Translations under genes and position numbers: made by a program
NCBI RefSeq assembly: GCF_900660495.1
Contig: NZ_LR214950.1
Coordinates: 930,001-994,000, forward strand
DNA length: 64,000 nucleotides
Direction: 5' to 3'
DNA from: Mycoplasmopsis gallinacea
GTDB lineage: Bacteria; Bacillota_I; Bacilli_A; Mycoplasmatales; Metamycoplasmataceae
Shown here: piece by piece, positions 21,285 to 35,100 of the stretch
Numbering within the stretch: the first letter of the stretch is position 1
Layout of the letters: every line of letters starts with the position of its first letter
The notes under the pieces: model-generated
The model's database searches: none
What the model was told of the DNA's origin: nothing
Seen by the model: only the letters and a program-made list of their open reading frames with translations

Positions 21285-24200
21285 ATGAAAAGATTTAATA
21301 GAATTTGTTTATTAAGCTCAACATTTATTGGGAGCTCAATTTTACCTGCTGTTTTATTATCAGCAAGTTCCAATCCGGTTATTGCTAGCGAAAACACTTC
21401 AGGTGAAGTGGCTGCAAATGTAGTAACCGATAATAATATAACTGTTCCAGAATTTTTAGCAGAACCAGATCAAGTTATCAAAGGTAACTCAAATGGTTTA
21501 TCTTTTGTATTTAGTAATGAGCAATCTTACAAATATAATCTTAAATATGGTCAAGGAACAAGAACTAACTACTACTTTAACCCGGGAGCTCAACCTGAAG
21601 TGTATCAGGGCAAGGATAAAACAATTGCTAACCTTAAGATGCTAAATCCAAATGGTTGACAAGATGAAGAGCAAGAATGAGAACTTACTTTAAATAGAAA
21701 CGCAACTTTCGCTAAGGAAGATATCGGTGGATATTCAAGTTTAGGTGATAGATGAAGTAGAAACCCAAGATTTGGGATTCTTATTTCTAGAGCTTTAGAA
21801 CTTGTTCCTGATACATTTGAAATCATTACTTACAAAACAACTTGAACTGAAGAAGAGCTTTCTAGAACCAAAGTAGCTAGAATGGATAATAAGCCAGAAA
21901 ATTTACAATTTTCTCAAGATGTAGTAGTAAATAGCTTCCCGCACCCAGCTTCTGGTTATAGAAGTGGTAAAATTAAAGACCTTTATCGTTGAACAAGCTA
22001 CTACCACGATGGACAATTAGTTCCTACTTGAAAAGTTATTGATGAATACAAAAAGAGAGCTTATTCTTGAGATCCAGGTTATGGAGTTGGTTCAGATCCA
22101 GTTCGTGCATCTTTTTTAAATAATTGACAACTTCCAAGCGCATACAACAATGGTAATTATGGATACCCATTATCAAATGAAAGATATAAAATTTTAAATG
22201 ATATTGGAACTATTATTGGTATGAAATTTGATACTCCATATGGATTAGGTTTCGGATATGGATACACTGACCAAAACTGATTCAAAATTAAATTTAAAAC
22301 TAGATTAAATGAACTTCTTTTTACTAAAAGTAGACCAAATCCAGCAGCAGATAATTTAGGAATTAAAAATGCCTATGTTTTAGGTGCATTCACTACTTAT
22401 GATTGATCATACTTTGTTCAAAGTGTTGATTATAAAATAGCTACAGTTACTAGTCAAGATATTAGAAACTACTCAGTTGATCTAAAAGAATTTAAACAAA
22501 ATCCAGATATATCTTACCAACTTCCTAATGCAAGCTTTGTTTTAAAATATAATGGAAAAATAGTTGATGGATCATCATTTAATAATAGCAAGGACGAAAA
22601 TGCAAGCAAATGATGAACTAGAAAATATGGTTCAATTGATATTTCAAAAAGTAGAGAAGTTTATGATAATTTAGATAAATGAGAACTTGAAGTTACTTTT
22701 AAAAATACAGATCAAGATTTTTGAATTGTTAAACAAAATAAAGTTTATGATCCAGCTACAAAAAATGTTACTTTCAATTTAGAATACGTTATTGATGAGG
22801 TTAAACACGAAAGAAATGAAGCTATAAAAGCTCTTGAATCATTTGAAAACCTTAATCAGGCTCAAAAAAATTTCTATAAAGCTAAAATTAATGAAGCTAA
22901 TACCATTGATGATTTAAGAAACTTAATTGACGTTAATAATGACAACATTGGTGAAATTAAGAACTTAGATGATAAAATGGTTTCACTCAAACTTAAAAAG
23001 CAAGAAGCAAGAGACTTCCTTGATAATCGTGCTAATTTAATTAATCAAACTGAAAGAGCTACTCTTGAGAACTTAATTGGCCAAATTAATGCAGATTTAA
23101 CTTCAGAAACTAATGCTATTGATAATGAAAAAATCAACTCATACATTAAGCAAGTTGATGATATTATTGCTAAAGTTTTTGATGCTAAATTTAAAAAATA
23201 CTTAAAAACCTTAAATAATCTTAATGATGCTCAAAAACAACTTCTTATAAGCAAATTTGATGAAGAAGTAGCTGCTGGTAAAAGAAGCAATAATGATATT
23301 TACGAAGAATATCAACAAAAAGCTAGCTCTTTAGATAAAGCAATGGAAGCTCTTAACCAAAAAGTTGCAAGCGCTGATGATGTTAAAAATAATTCAAATT
23401 ACATTAATGCTAGCGAAAATAAAAAAGAAGCTTTAGATAATGCGCTTAATAATGCCGCTTCTAAGTTAAATAATCCACTTGATCTAAATGAAGTTAATAG
23501 CTTAACGACAGCTATAGAAACAGCTAAAAATAATTTAGATGGAAATATCAATTTAGCTAAAGCTAAAAATGATATTAATGCCAAAATTGATGCAATTGAT
23601 AGCTCAGTTCTTTCAGAAGCTGATAAAGCTAAATTAAAAGAAAAAGTTAATGCAGCTACAGTTATTAATAACAATAATTCTTCTGATTCTACAAATTGAA
23701 ATAGTACAAACAGCATTAACGAATTTGTTGATAAATTAGCAAGTAAGCTTAGCGAATTAAAAGTTAATTTAGATAAAGATGCAAGCGTTAAAGCAAGCAA
23801 AAACTACACTAATTCAAACGAAAATAAAAGGCAAGCATATGATAATGCTGCTAGCGAAGCAAAAACTTGAGCAAATAATGTAAATAAAACTGCTAGTCAA
23901 AGCTTTGAAGAGATTTTAAATAAAGTAAGCTCTTTAAATAATAATTTAGAAACCGCCTTAGCTAACCTTGATGGTAATGATGAACTTACAAATGCCAAAG
24001 CAGAAGCAATTAGTCTTCTTGAATCTAAAAAATACTTAAATAGTGCTCAAAAACAAGCGCTTAAAAAGAAAATTAATGCAACTTCTAATTTAGATGAGCT
24101 TAACACCCTTAAAAATAATATTAACTCTTTAGATAATGCAATGCACGAGCTTATTAATGCTGTTGATATGCATTCTGGAAGAGATGCAAATGATGCTAAA

Positions 24201-25694
24201 GGACTTGAAGCTATTGACAAAGCAAGCTCAAGAGATAAAACAGATAAATTCCTTAAAGCTACAAATAAAGCAGCTTACTTAGCAGCTCTTGATAAATCAA
24301 AATCAATTATTGCTAGTTCCCCTGAACTTTCATTAAGTAAATTAAATCAAGCTAAAGATAAAATTAATTTAACTTGTCAAGCACTTAATGGTGATAACGT
24401 TAAAGCGCTTAGCGATGCAAAAGAGAAAGCCCTAAACACTATTATTAACTTGCCATATTTAAATAATTATCAAAAAGAAGCCCTTAAAGAAAAAGTGCGT
24501 TTTGAAAGTAGCCTTGAGAAAGTTAAAGAAATTGAAAGTGGTGCCTTAAAATTAAATAGTGCAATGAAATCACTTCAAGATTCACTTAAGCTTGATCCAA
24601 GTAGAAAAGCTAGCGATAAATATAGATATGCAACAAATGCTAGTGATTATGATCAAGCTTTAGCTAAAGCACAAAAAATTAATCAAGGATCACGTTTGAT
24701 TAATGAACTTGATCCAGTTAATGTTCTAAAAGCGCAAAGCAACCTTGAAAAAACTTATAGCCTTTTAAATGGACAAACTGTTAAAAACCTTATTGATGCT
24801 AAAGAAAATGCAAATGAGTTTTTAGAAAATAATTCAAGCAACCTTAATAACTCACAAAAAGAAGAGCTTAAACACTTAATTGATAATGCAAATTCAGTTG
24901 ATCAAATTGCTAAAATTAAAGATTTAATTTCTAAATTAAATGATGCAATGGATAAGTTAAACGAATCGCTTAACTTAGATTCAAATAGACAAACTGAAGA
25001 TAAATTTATTGAAGCAAGCAACCAAAATGATTATTTAGATGCAATTTCTAAAGCAAAAGAAATTAAAGATAGCAACTCATTAAATGCTAGCGCCATTCTT
25101 GAAGCAAAAGATAAAATTGAAAATGCTTACAATAATCTTGATGGAAATGTTGCAAAAGAAATTCGTGATGCTAAAGAGAGTGCATCAAATGATATTAATA
25201 ACTTGCCAGTTATTAATAATGCTCAAAAAGAAGCTTTAAAAGATAAAATTAATTCTGCAACTACTAAAGAAGAAATTGATGCAATCATTGACCTTGCAAA
25301 TAAAGTAAATGAAGCTACTAAAGATTTAATTAATTCAGTAGATGCGCATTCTGGAAGAGAAGCAAATCCTGAAAAAGGACTTGAAGCAATTTCTGAAGAA
25401 CAAGCTAGAAAAAATAGTGATAACTTTAAAAATGCTAAAGATCCACAAAGCTACTTAGATGCTCTTAAAGAAGGACAAGAGTTACTTAATTCCAGTGATG
25501 TAGATTTAATTTTAAATGTCGATAAAATTAAAGACGTTGCTTCAAAAATCGAAAATGCTTACAAAAAACTTGCACCAGTTAAATTTGATCGAAAATCACT
25601 TTGATACATTTGATTAATTTTAGGTCTTGTATTAGTTCCATTCTTTGTTTTAATCTTTATTGCTTGAAAAAGATCAAGAAATAAAAATTCTTAA
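21285..25694 (+). CDS. Giant GA-module surface protein 1 with C-terminal membrane anchor
   Basis: A 1469-residue predicted surface protein. A signal peptide (MKRFNRICLLSSTFIGSSIL onward, Ala-rich cleavage region) is followed by a Tyr/Trp/Gly-rich domain to about residue 500 of unknown family (for example SFPHPASGYRSG, GLGFGYGYTDQNWFKIKF). From about 505 the protein is alpha-helical. About eight copies of a GA-type pattern occur, such as LNNLNDAQKQLLISKF, ALKEKV and LPVINNAQKEALKDKI, alternating with FIVAR-like segments. The end is a hydrophobic helix (WYIWLILGLVLVPFFVLIFIAW) and a KRSRNKNS tail. GA modules bind serum albumin in other bacteria; binding here is inferred. AGAGGA precedes the ATG. 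All TGA are Trp. Leu codons include many CTT, unlike the next gene. Confidence 0.8.
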
Positions 25695-25699
25695 TAACT

Positions 25700-25729
25700 A
25701 ACCATCTCTTAACCAGGAGATGGTTTTTG
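25700..25729 (+). terminator. Terminator after surface protein 1
   Basis: A 9-bp perfect stem (AACCATCTC with GAGATGGTT), 8-nt loop, then a T run. Confidence 0.85.
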
Positions 25730-25787
25730 TTTAATTAAGAAAACTAAAGTTTGCTAATTCAGTGTTTAATTTTAACTAAAGTGTGGT

Positions 25788-25938
25788 AAATTGGAAAAAA
25801 ACTGTAAATTAGAAAAATTATGCATTCAAAATTTGTGTGCAATTTTTCTAATTTATAACATTAATTTTCCTATAATTTCAGCACCGAAAAAGCATTGTTA
25901 TTTTTTGACACTTAGGTTGCACGGCACTTTTCCAATTT
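25788..25938. repeat. Nested inverted repeats upstream of surface protein 2
   Basis: The outer pair is AAATTGGAAAA (25788-25798) and TTTTCCAATTT (25928-25938). The inner pair is TAAATTAGAAAAATT (25805-25819) and AATTTTTCTAATTTA (25841-25855), both perfect. The roughly 430-bp gap before the ATG at 26128 holds these, AT-rich promoter-like sequence near 25985 (TGTAATAT) and TTAGGAG at 26111-26118, with no other gene. Confidence 0.65.
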
Positions 25939-26127
25939 TTAGTTCACTTTTCTAATTTTTATTTTTAATTTACATAAAAAAGTTGTAATATATATTAAAA
26001 CATATAAAGAATGATTTTGTATTAATTTCAAAATCATTAATAGTAACTGACGTTGGTTAAATTATTATTACGTTTATCTTATGTGTTTATATTTTATTTA
26101 CTTGAAAATTATTAGGAGACTTTGTTT

Positions 26128-29100
26128 ATGAACAAAAAAAATATATTTAAGCTTTTAGGTGCTACTCTTTCTTCAACTGCATTTTTAATTCCTTTTTCTG
26201 GGTTAGTTCCTATCTATATGGGTAAAGATACTGCTGATACTAAATATGACAGTTTCTTTTATGAAGATACTGATATTTATTCTAATTCAAGATATAGTCC
26301 ATATGGTTCATGAGATAATAGTGCAGATTATAGATTTGAAGGTTATATTGGAACTCAAAATTTTGTGACTGTAGGTGATCCAACAATAACTGATAATAGA
26401 AATCCTAATTTCTTAAATACAAATTATTATGATAGATTTAGCCAAAAAGCTAATTGAGTTGACCCTAAATCATTAGATGGTAGACGGAGAAAATGAAAAT
26501 TAATTTATCATAAACAACAACCATCTAGTTTTAGAGAAAACAGATATTTAGGTGGTTTCTATTTTTCTGAAGATATGATTTTAGCAGATAATTCAGTTGT
26601 TAAATTTTCATTTTATCCAGCTGATATTAATCAAATTGATTATGCAAATGTTTCAACTAGAGAAATTCCAGTTTCATGAAGTCAGTTACCAACCAATAAA
26701 AACAATTACACTTTTATTAACCCTCTTTATTCTCAAAATCCTTACTTTGAAGATAAATGACAAAATATTGTTAACTGAGTAAACCCTCAAAATACAAGCA
26801 CCACTGGTGCAGCTGGTTATAACAATAATAGTGAAATTAGATTAAGAGGATTATGAACCAATTCTGCTTATCCTTGAACTGCAGAAGAATTAGCAGTTGC
26901 CGAAAGAAATGGTTTGACCCGTGACAATCGTTCTGTAATAGCTAATAGATTAATCAACGATCCAGTTACTGCCCTTGGAAGGGGAAATCCAGGTTTTTAC
27001 CACAAATCTACTAAAAAAATTAATAACTTTGATAATGGAAATGTTGCAGCCAGATTAAAACAAGATGGTTTATACGATGAAGAATTATTAAATAATGAAG
27101 GTGCTGGTTTTTGAGATTTATTAAATAAAAATGCTGGATATATGTTTACTTTCTTCATTGATGCGCCAAATGCTAGAAATAGAGGATGATCAAATAACGT
27201 TGTAGTTGTTGAATTCGAAACTGTTGATAATCCAAACTTTCAATGAAATGGAAAAAATTCGGTTCCAACCTTTTTAGGTGGAGCCTATACTCTTTTTGAT
27301 GTTGGATTTAACTCTGGATTTGAAGGTGAATCTGGATTTATCATAAGAAGTGAAAGGGCTAAATCATCTCAATACAAATTTAGAATTAAAGAAAGAGTTG
27401 AATCTTCTGATGCTAACTTCTATTTACCTAAATCATTTAAAAGAAGAGAAGACAATGAAATTGATAATAAATTGTATGAAGTAGGTGTTTATTACACTAA
27501 TCAAAGTGGTACAGAAATTAAATTATTTGACTTAGATAGAAATCAGTACAATAAAATAAACAATGCAAGAGAATACTACAGTGAATACAATTTAAATTTA
27601 GCTCTTGAAGATATCAATCCAAGTTCATTAAAAATTAAAGCAACAATTAAAGATCCTAATTTTAGAAATCAATGACAAATTGCAGAGGCTCCACTTTCTT
27701 CTACAAATAAGGATTCACAAGGTTTCTATGTTTTTAATGATTTAGTATATAAACCACTTGTTACTGATAGATTAAAAATTGAGCAAATGTTACAAACAGA
27801 ATTTCCTAATTTATCAGGATGAGTTAGTGACTTGGTTCAAAAATTTATTAGTAATGAATTTAAATCAAGAGGAGAAAATAGTAACGAAAGTGATGTTTGA
27901 TTTAATGATCATAATACCCCAGGTGCTAGAAAATATGTGGACATTTTCATGAATTACTTAAGAACAATGATTCCTATGATTCAATTCGCTTCAGAAGTTG
28001 ATCAAACTTATTATTCTGATACTAATAAAGCATTATCTAACGATGAAAACAAATTAATTTCTCAATTAAATTTTGCTTATTCTTCAACTCAAAATTTAAA
28101 AGATATGGTAGTTGAAATTCATAATTATTTATCTACTGGAAAAAATGCTTTAAAAAATGATCAACCTCTACCACAAGGGCAAAAAAGCGTTACTGAATGA
28201 GGTCATAAATTAAATAGTATTTTGGGTGACGAACGTCAAAGGGGTGTCAATCATCAAAAATATGATCAAGAAGTAGCTAAATTAGATGGATATAAAGTTG
28301 TTGATAATACAGTAAGTGGAAATATTTACAAAATTGCTACTAGTGAATTTCAAACAAATTATTCAGAGTTGTATGATTCTTTAAGTACAAATGAAAAAGA
28401 CAATCTTTACAAATTATTTAAAGATAAAGCAATTGAAATAATTAATAATCAATTTAAATTAACTGCAACTAATGGTGGTATTGATAACTTAATTGAAACA
28501 GATTCAACTGCAAACTTAACTAAATTAAGAGAATTTCAAGCAACAGTAGCAGATGCGATTCAAAAACGTAAATATTTAAATGATTATGTAACTTGAATTC
28601 AAGATAATTTAAAAACAGATGATGGTGAATGAAAAGAAACTGTTTCAAAAAACGCCTTATCAACTCGTCAAGGTGAAGAGGGACAAGAAGAATACAATAA
28701 ATTTATTGATGCATTTGATAATGCTGAATATCAACAAATTTTCTTAAATGATCCAAGCAAAGAATTTTTATCAAACTATGATAAATTTAATAATTTCAAA
28801 ACTAAATTAGAAAATGCATTAACTACCTTAACTGAAACTTCACAAGCTTTAGATGGTAACAAAAATCAAGCTAAAAAAGCAGTTGACTCATTTGTTTTTG
28901 TTGAAAGCAATGAAACAGAAAGACAAGGATTTGATACTTTTGTAAATGAATTGCCAAGTAACTATCAAGTTAATAACGGTACTATAACAGATACAAATTG
29001 AACTTCTAATAATGAAAAATTAGCTAATAAAATTAATACTATTTTTGCTAAAGCTAAAAGTAATTTAACTGATAAATTAAATGAATTAACAAATTTAAAA

Positions 29101-32100
29101 GACGAAGAAAGAAATAAATATATTCAATTGGTTAATGATGCTCAACTTAACCCAATTAGTGAAGAATTTAGTCAGTTTGGTAGTGATGCTAATTTAAAAC
29201 CAATTTATGATAAAGCTGTTTTAAATAATCACATTAATTCGTTAACTAATTTAACTGACAAGCAAAAAAAAGCTTTAATTAATCAAATAAATATTACTGA
29301 TAATAATGATAGTAATTATGTAAGTCCGGAAAATTATGAAACCTTTAAAACTAATGCAACTAATTTAGATACTCAAATGAAAGCATTAAAAGATTATTAT
29401 GATGGATTGTCTAATTCACTTAAACCAAATGAAAATGGCGAAATTACTGATGAACTTTATGTTTATGAAAGAACTAAAAGTGAAAAAGACGATTACAAAA
29501 ACTTTATTGAGCAAACCAAAACAGTAATTGATGATTCTGCTGCTACTCCAATTACTAATAGTAAAGAAATTGAAACTTTATTAAGTGATCTTGAAAAAGC
29601 TAAATCTAAATTAGATGGTTCTAGTTCATATTTACCAAGACAAAATGAATTAAAACACATGACAGTTGAATTAAAACAACAATTGTTAAAAGAAATTGAT
29701 AAAACAATTACTAATGATAGTGATAAAGAAGATCAATTTAAGAAAGTTCAAGCCTTAGATCAATACATTGGTTTGGAATTAAATAAAATTGAGGAATGAC
29801 AAACTAATTATGTTGTTGATACTAATGCTGGTTATAAAAATGCTATTGAGTCACTCAAAACTACTGCTGATAATTTAACTAATAAGTTAATTACCGGGTT
29901 TAATTTAAATTTAGAAGATAATAATGAAAATAAAAATAAATTTAATCAAGTAGAACAAACAGATCCAAACAATTACAGCGGACTTTATACTAAAGCTTTA
30001 GCTAACTTTAAAGCTTTAAAAGATGAATTAAGCAAGCTTAAATCTAAACTTGATGAAAGTGCTCGTTTATATAACTTAACTATTAATCATACTAATAATA
30101 AACCAGAATTATTCGCTACTAATGTGGCTAAAAATTATACTAATGACAAAACTCCTTTTACTGTTGCAATTAATAGTAATGATCCACAAGCAACTATTGA
30201 AAATATTCAAGTAATTGCTGCTAATGATGTTGAAGGTAAACTTGAAATTACTTATGAAATAGTTTCAACTAAAACTAATTTAACCGATGTTAAAACTAAA
30301 GTGCAAACTTACATTTTTAAAGCAGATACTAAAGATAATTATCAAACTGAAAAACGAAGATTAAATACTATTGCTAATAGCATTAATCAAGGTCAAAGTA
30401 AAATTAATCTTAATTTTACAACTTCAAATGAATTAGCCGATTCAACAACTGCTAAAAATAAAGCAAATTATTCATATTCAAATGCAACAAATGACAAATT
30501 AACTTTTGATATCACAAACATTAATCCCGAAGCTGATTTTGGTAGAAGCACTTTAAACTTCACTTTAACTTCAACTAAAGCTAAAGAAGAGTTATTCTGA
30601 AGAAATGATAACAATTTAGCAGATATTACTTATACTGCTCCAAAATCTGATGCTAATAGTGTAATAATTACTGGATTTAAAAATGGTGAAAAAACTAGAT
30701 TAGATGGCTTAAGTGCTTATTCAATTGATAGAAATGATAAATCTAAAATTTTAGCTTCTGAAGTTGATTTAAATGATTTAAATAGTGATAAATGAACTTG
30801 AAGTCCTGAAAGAGATGGTCAATATACCTTTGTTGACAAAAGGGTTGTTGCTTATAACGATATTACTGGAGAAATTAAATTAGGTTTTAAATTACAATCA
30901 GCTAAAGAAAATCTTCAAACTATTAAATCAGAAGAAAAATTTGTAACTATTTCTGGTTTTAAAACTGAATTAGACAGAATTAATGAATTAGTTACAAATA
31001 CTTCTCCTACTTCTGTAATTAGTCAAAAATCAGGAACAACAAACAAAAAACCTTCTGCTTTAACATCAGCTGATTTTGTTACTAATAATCCAAATCCTCT
31101 TGCTAATTCAAATGTTGAAATTGATTCTAATTTAACATTAGTTCCAAACGATGATTCAGGAGAAATTAAGGTAGCTTATACATTAACTTCAACAAGAAAT
31201 GACTTAGTTTCAGATAATTGAGAACCTGCTGTTACTAATTCAGATCCTATTCAATCTAAACAATCTAAGACTTCAACATTTACAGGTTATTTAACTAATC
31301 GTCTTGAAGAAATTAATCGTTTAAATGGATTAGAAGTTTCATATCAAAATAAAAATAAACAACTGATGCCTTCTGAAATTTCTGCTACTAATATTAATAG
31401 TGCTTTAGCTGTGATTTTACCTGAAAACAGTGAAGCTGAAGTAGTTGGTTTAACTGTTACTAATAAAGATGATCGAAATGGAAATGTAACTATTTCATAT
31501 AAATTAAGATCAACTAAAGCAAATTTAACTAACGCAGAAACTGCAGTTAAAACTTATACTTTTAAATCAGCAACTAATGATAAATATAAAACTGAGCAAG
31601 AAAGAATTGATGCTCTTAGTTACCAACCTACTTTAAGTGAAAATGCTAAATTAAATAAAACTGCTTCTGAAATAAAACCAAGCGATATCATTTTTGCTAC
31701 AAGTCAAACAGATTAAGCTTATGAAGTTAAAATTCTTCCAAATTCTATTAATGATAAAACTGGAGCATTTACCGTTCAATACAAGATTAAATCAAAAAGA
31801 GCTAATTTAGACGATATTGTTTCTACCAAGGTAAGAACTGCCACTTTTAATACTTTAACTGAAAGTCAAAGATTAGACAAAGTAATTAATGATAATGCAA
31901 TCACTAAGAAAATTACTTATAATGGACAAAAAGCTCAAAATAAAGTTTTAGCTTCAGAAGTAACTGAAAAAATGTTAAGTCCAAACCAAACATCGTTAAT
32001 TAATTCAAAAGCTAAAATTGAAATTACTAATGTAAAAGTAGATCCAAAAAATAATCAACAAGTAATTGTTACTTATAATTTAACTTCTACTAAAGATAAT

Positions 32101-35100
32101 TTAGGTGATGTTACTTCAAGTGTAAATAAAGAAATTACTATTAGTGGTTTCCAAAGCCCAATTGATAGAGAAAAAGAAATAATTGATGCTTACAACAGTG
32201 ATGAATTTGTTGGTTTAGGAGATGCAACTAAATTAGCTTCTGTTTTCGATGATGCTACTAAGTATAATGATATTAACTTAACTTTCAAAACTCCAGATAA
32301 TCACGCTGATGAAAGAATTAGCATCACTAATGTAATTGGTTATAATGATGTAATTGGTGCTTTAAAAGTTCAATTTAAAGTTATTAGTAACAAAAACAGT
32401 CAAGATGTAGTTTCAGAACCAAAAGAAATTATTATTGATAATTATTTAACTGAAAAAGGTAGATTAAATAATTTACGTCAAGAGATGTATAATCAAAATA
32501 TTAATGTTGATTATCCACAAAAATCATTATCAATACCTTCAAAAGCAACAGATGATAATGATGATTTAAATAATTTCTACTATACTCAAAGCACTGAAAA
32601 TAAAGCTGAATTAATTAATGTTTCTAAAGAAAGTGTAGATGATGCTGCAGGAATTGTTAATATTGAAGCTGAACTTAGATCAACCAAAACTCAAGCTGAA
32701 TTAATTTCTAATTGAGAAGTTGATCCTAATACTCCTTTTGTAGATCCTGTTTCAGATAATACTGATTTAGGTTCTATTAGTGTATCTGGTTTTAGAACTA
32801 AGGCAGAGCAAGATAAAATTGATCGTGAAGCAGAAAAAGAACGTTTAAATGATTTAACTGTTACATTAGATTATGAAAACAAAAATACAATCTTACCTTC
32901 AGAAGCAGTTATTAAAAAAGTAATTGCAACTATAAAAGAAGCTAATCCAGAAGCTAGAGTTGTAATTGATGAAATTAATGCAAGACATGAAATTGAAGGT
33001 TATATCGGAGTTACATACCATTTAGTTTCTCAAAAAAGTGATGAAATTTATAAAAATGTAACTTCAAAAAATAAATACGCACAAATTAAAGGCTTTAAAA
33101 CTGAACAAATGCGTCTTGATGAAATTATTCAAAACTTAGCAATTGAAGCTGGAATTAAAAATGTCGCAAGCGACCAATATAATAAATGAGCTGCATCAAA
33201 ATTATTAAAAGACTTAATTTTAAATAAATTAGCATCTAATCAAGATGCAAGCTATAACTTAAAAGTAGTAGATAAATCAGCTGATGATAACATAGGCCAA
33301 ATTAGTTATACTTGACAAATTATTTCTAATAGAGGTGTGGTTAATTCGCAAAACTTAAATACTGTAACTTCAAGTAGCGAACATAATAAATCAGATACTT
33401 TAAGCGGCTTTAAAACTTTAACTCAAATTGAGAAAGAAAGATTAGATGCTCTTGATTTTACTGATAAAGTTGAAAATGGTGTTCTTTATAATATTGATTA
33501 TCCAAATAAAGCAAATGAACAAGCTTCAAGTTTAACAGATGCAACTACTAATTGAACTTGAGATACATTTAATAAAGATAATTATGAGTTTATTAATCAA
33601 CAAATTATTGGTTACAATGATTTAACTGGTGAAATTCGCTTAAGTTTCCAAATTAGATCAACTAAACCAGAGTTTTCTTCTGTAGTTTCTGATACTAAAG
33701 AAATTATTCTTAATGGTTTTGAAACAGAATTACAAAGATTAAATAAATTAGTTGATACTGATCCATATAATATTTCATTAAATAGCACTGTTAATAAAGA
33801 AAATCAAAAAGCTTCAACTTTAAATAAAGATAATTTTAGCTCTTCAGTTAAAGAAAATGGTGATAGCACAACTAGCCATATCTCTGATTTACTTTTAACA
33901 GATTCTAATGATAATACAGGTGAAATTGGAGTTAAATACAAATTAATTTCAAATAGACAAGTAAATACTGATCAAGATAATTTGAAAAAATTAGTAAGTA
34001 ATTGAAAAGAAACCTTTAATGAACAAGAGGTAATTTCTAAAGAATCAAATCCTGTTAATTTTGATGGCTTTTTAACTAACACCGAAGAAGAAGAAAGAAG
34101 AATCGAAGGTTTATTACCACAAATTGTGCTTGATTTTGAAAATCGAAATCAATACTTGCCACTTTATAATCAAAGTGACGTAATTGCTTCAAAAGTAATT
34201 GTTAAATTAAATAACAATGAAACTTTAGAACAAAATCACATGAAAATTAAAGATAATTCATTAACTATTACTGAGCGTGATGATCGTGAAGGATATATTA
34301 AAGTAACTTATACCTTGCAATCAACTAAACCAGGTTTAGAAAATGCAGAAATTATTGTTAATGAAACAAGAAGTGCTAATACTAATAAATTAAGTGGCTT
34401 TAAAACTGAATTACAAAGATTAAAAGATCTTGCTTTTGATTTTAATAATAATGTTAGTGATAAAAATCAAAAACAAGCTTCAGATACCGCAATTGTTATT
34501 GATAATTTAAATCAAAATGATGCTAAAACTGCCAATATTACAATTAATAATAAAACCCGTGATGATAGAAATGGTACTTTAAGTGGTACTTATAGCATTT
34601 ATTCAACAAGAGAAGGTTTAAATGACATTCATGTTGATGATAAAGCATTCACTGTCAATGGATTTTTAACTGAGCAAGCAAGAATTGATGCTTTATTAGC
34701 AGATGATACAATTCAAGCACATGTTGAATATAAATTAGATAATCAAGCTGAAATTTTACCTTCAGAATTATTAGCTAATAAAGAAGAAGTGTTAAATAAT
34801 CTAAGTAAATATTTTGATACAAACTTAGATAATGAAGCAATTAATCAAGCTAATTTAAAAATTATTGATTTAACTGCTAACGATATTGATGGTTCAATTA
34901 GCTTTAAATATAAAATTGCTTCAACTAAGGAAAACTTAACCGATATTGAATCAGCAAGCTCTGAAACTATTACTTTAAATGGCTTCTTAAATCAATTAGA
35001 CAAATACAAAAAAGAAGCTAAAAAAACAGTTGATGCACTTGATAACTTAAATGAAAACGAAAAAGCTCAATTTAAAGATAATATTGATAAAAGCGTTACT

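Noticed and set aside
25916-26128. A small gene or RNA between surface proteins 1 and 2
   Set aside because: No open frame with a start and ribosome site; only AT-rich inverted repeats and promoter-like sequence.
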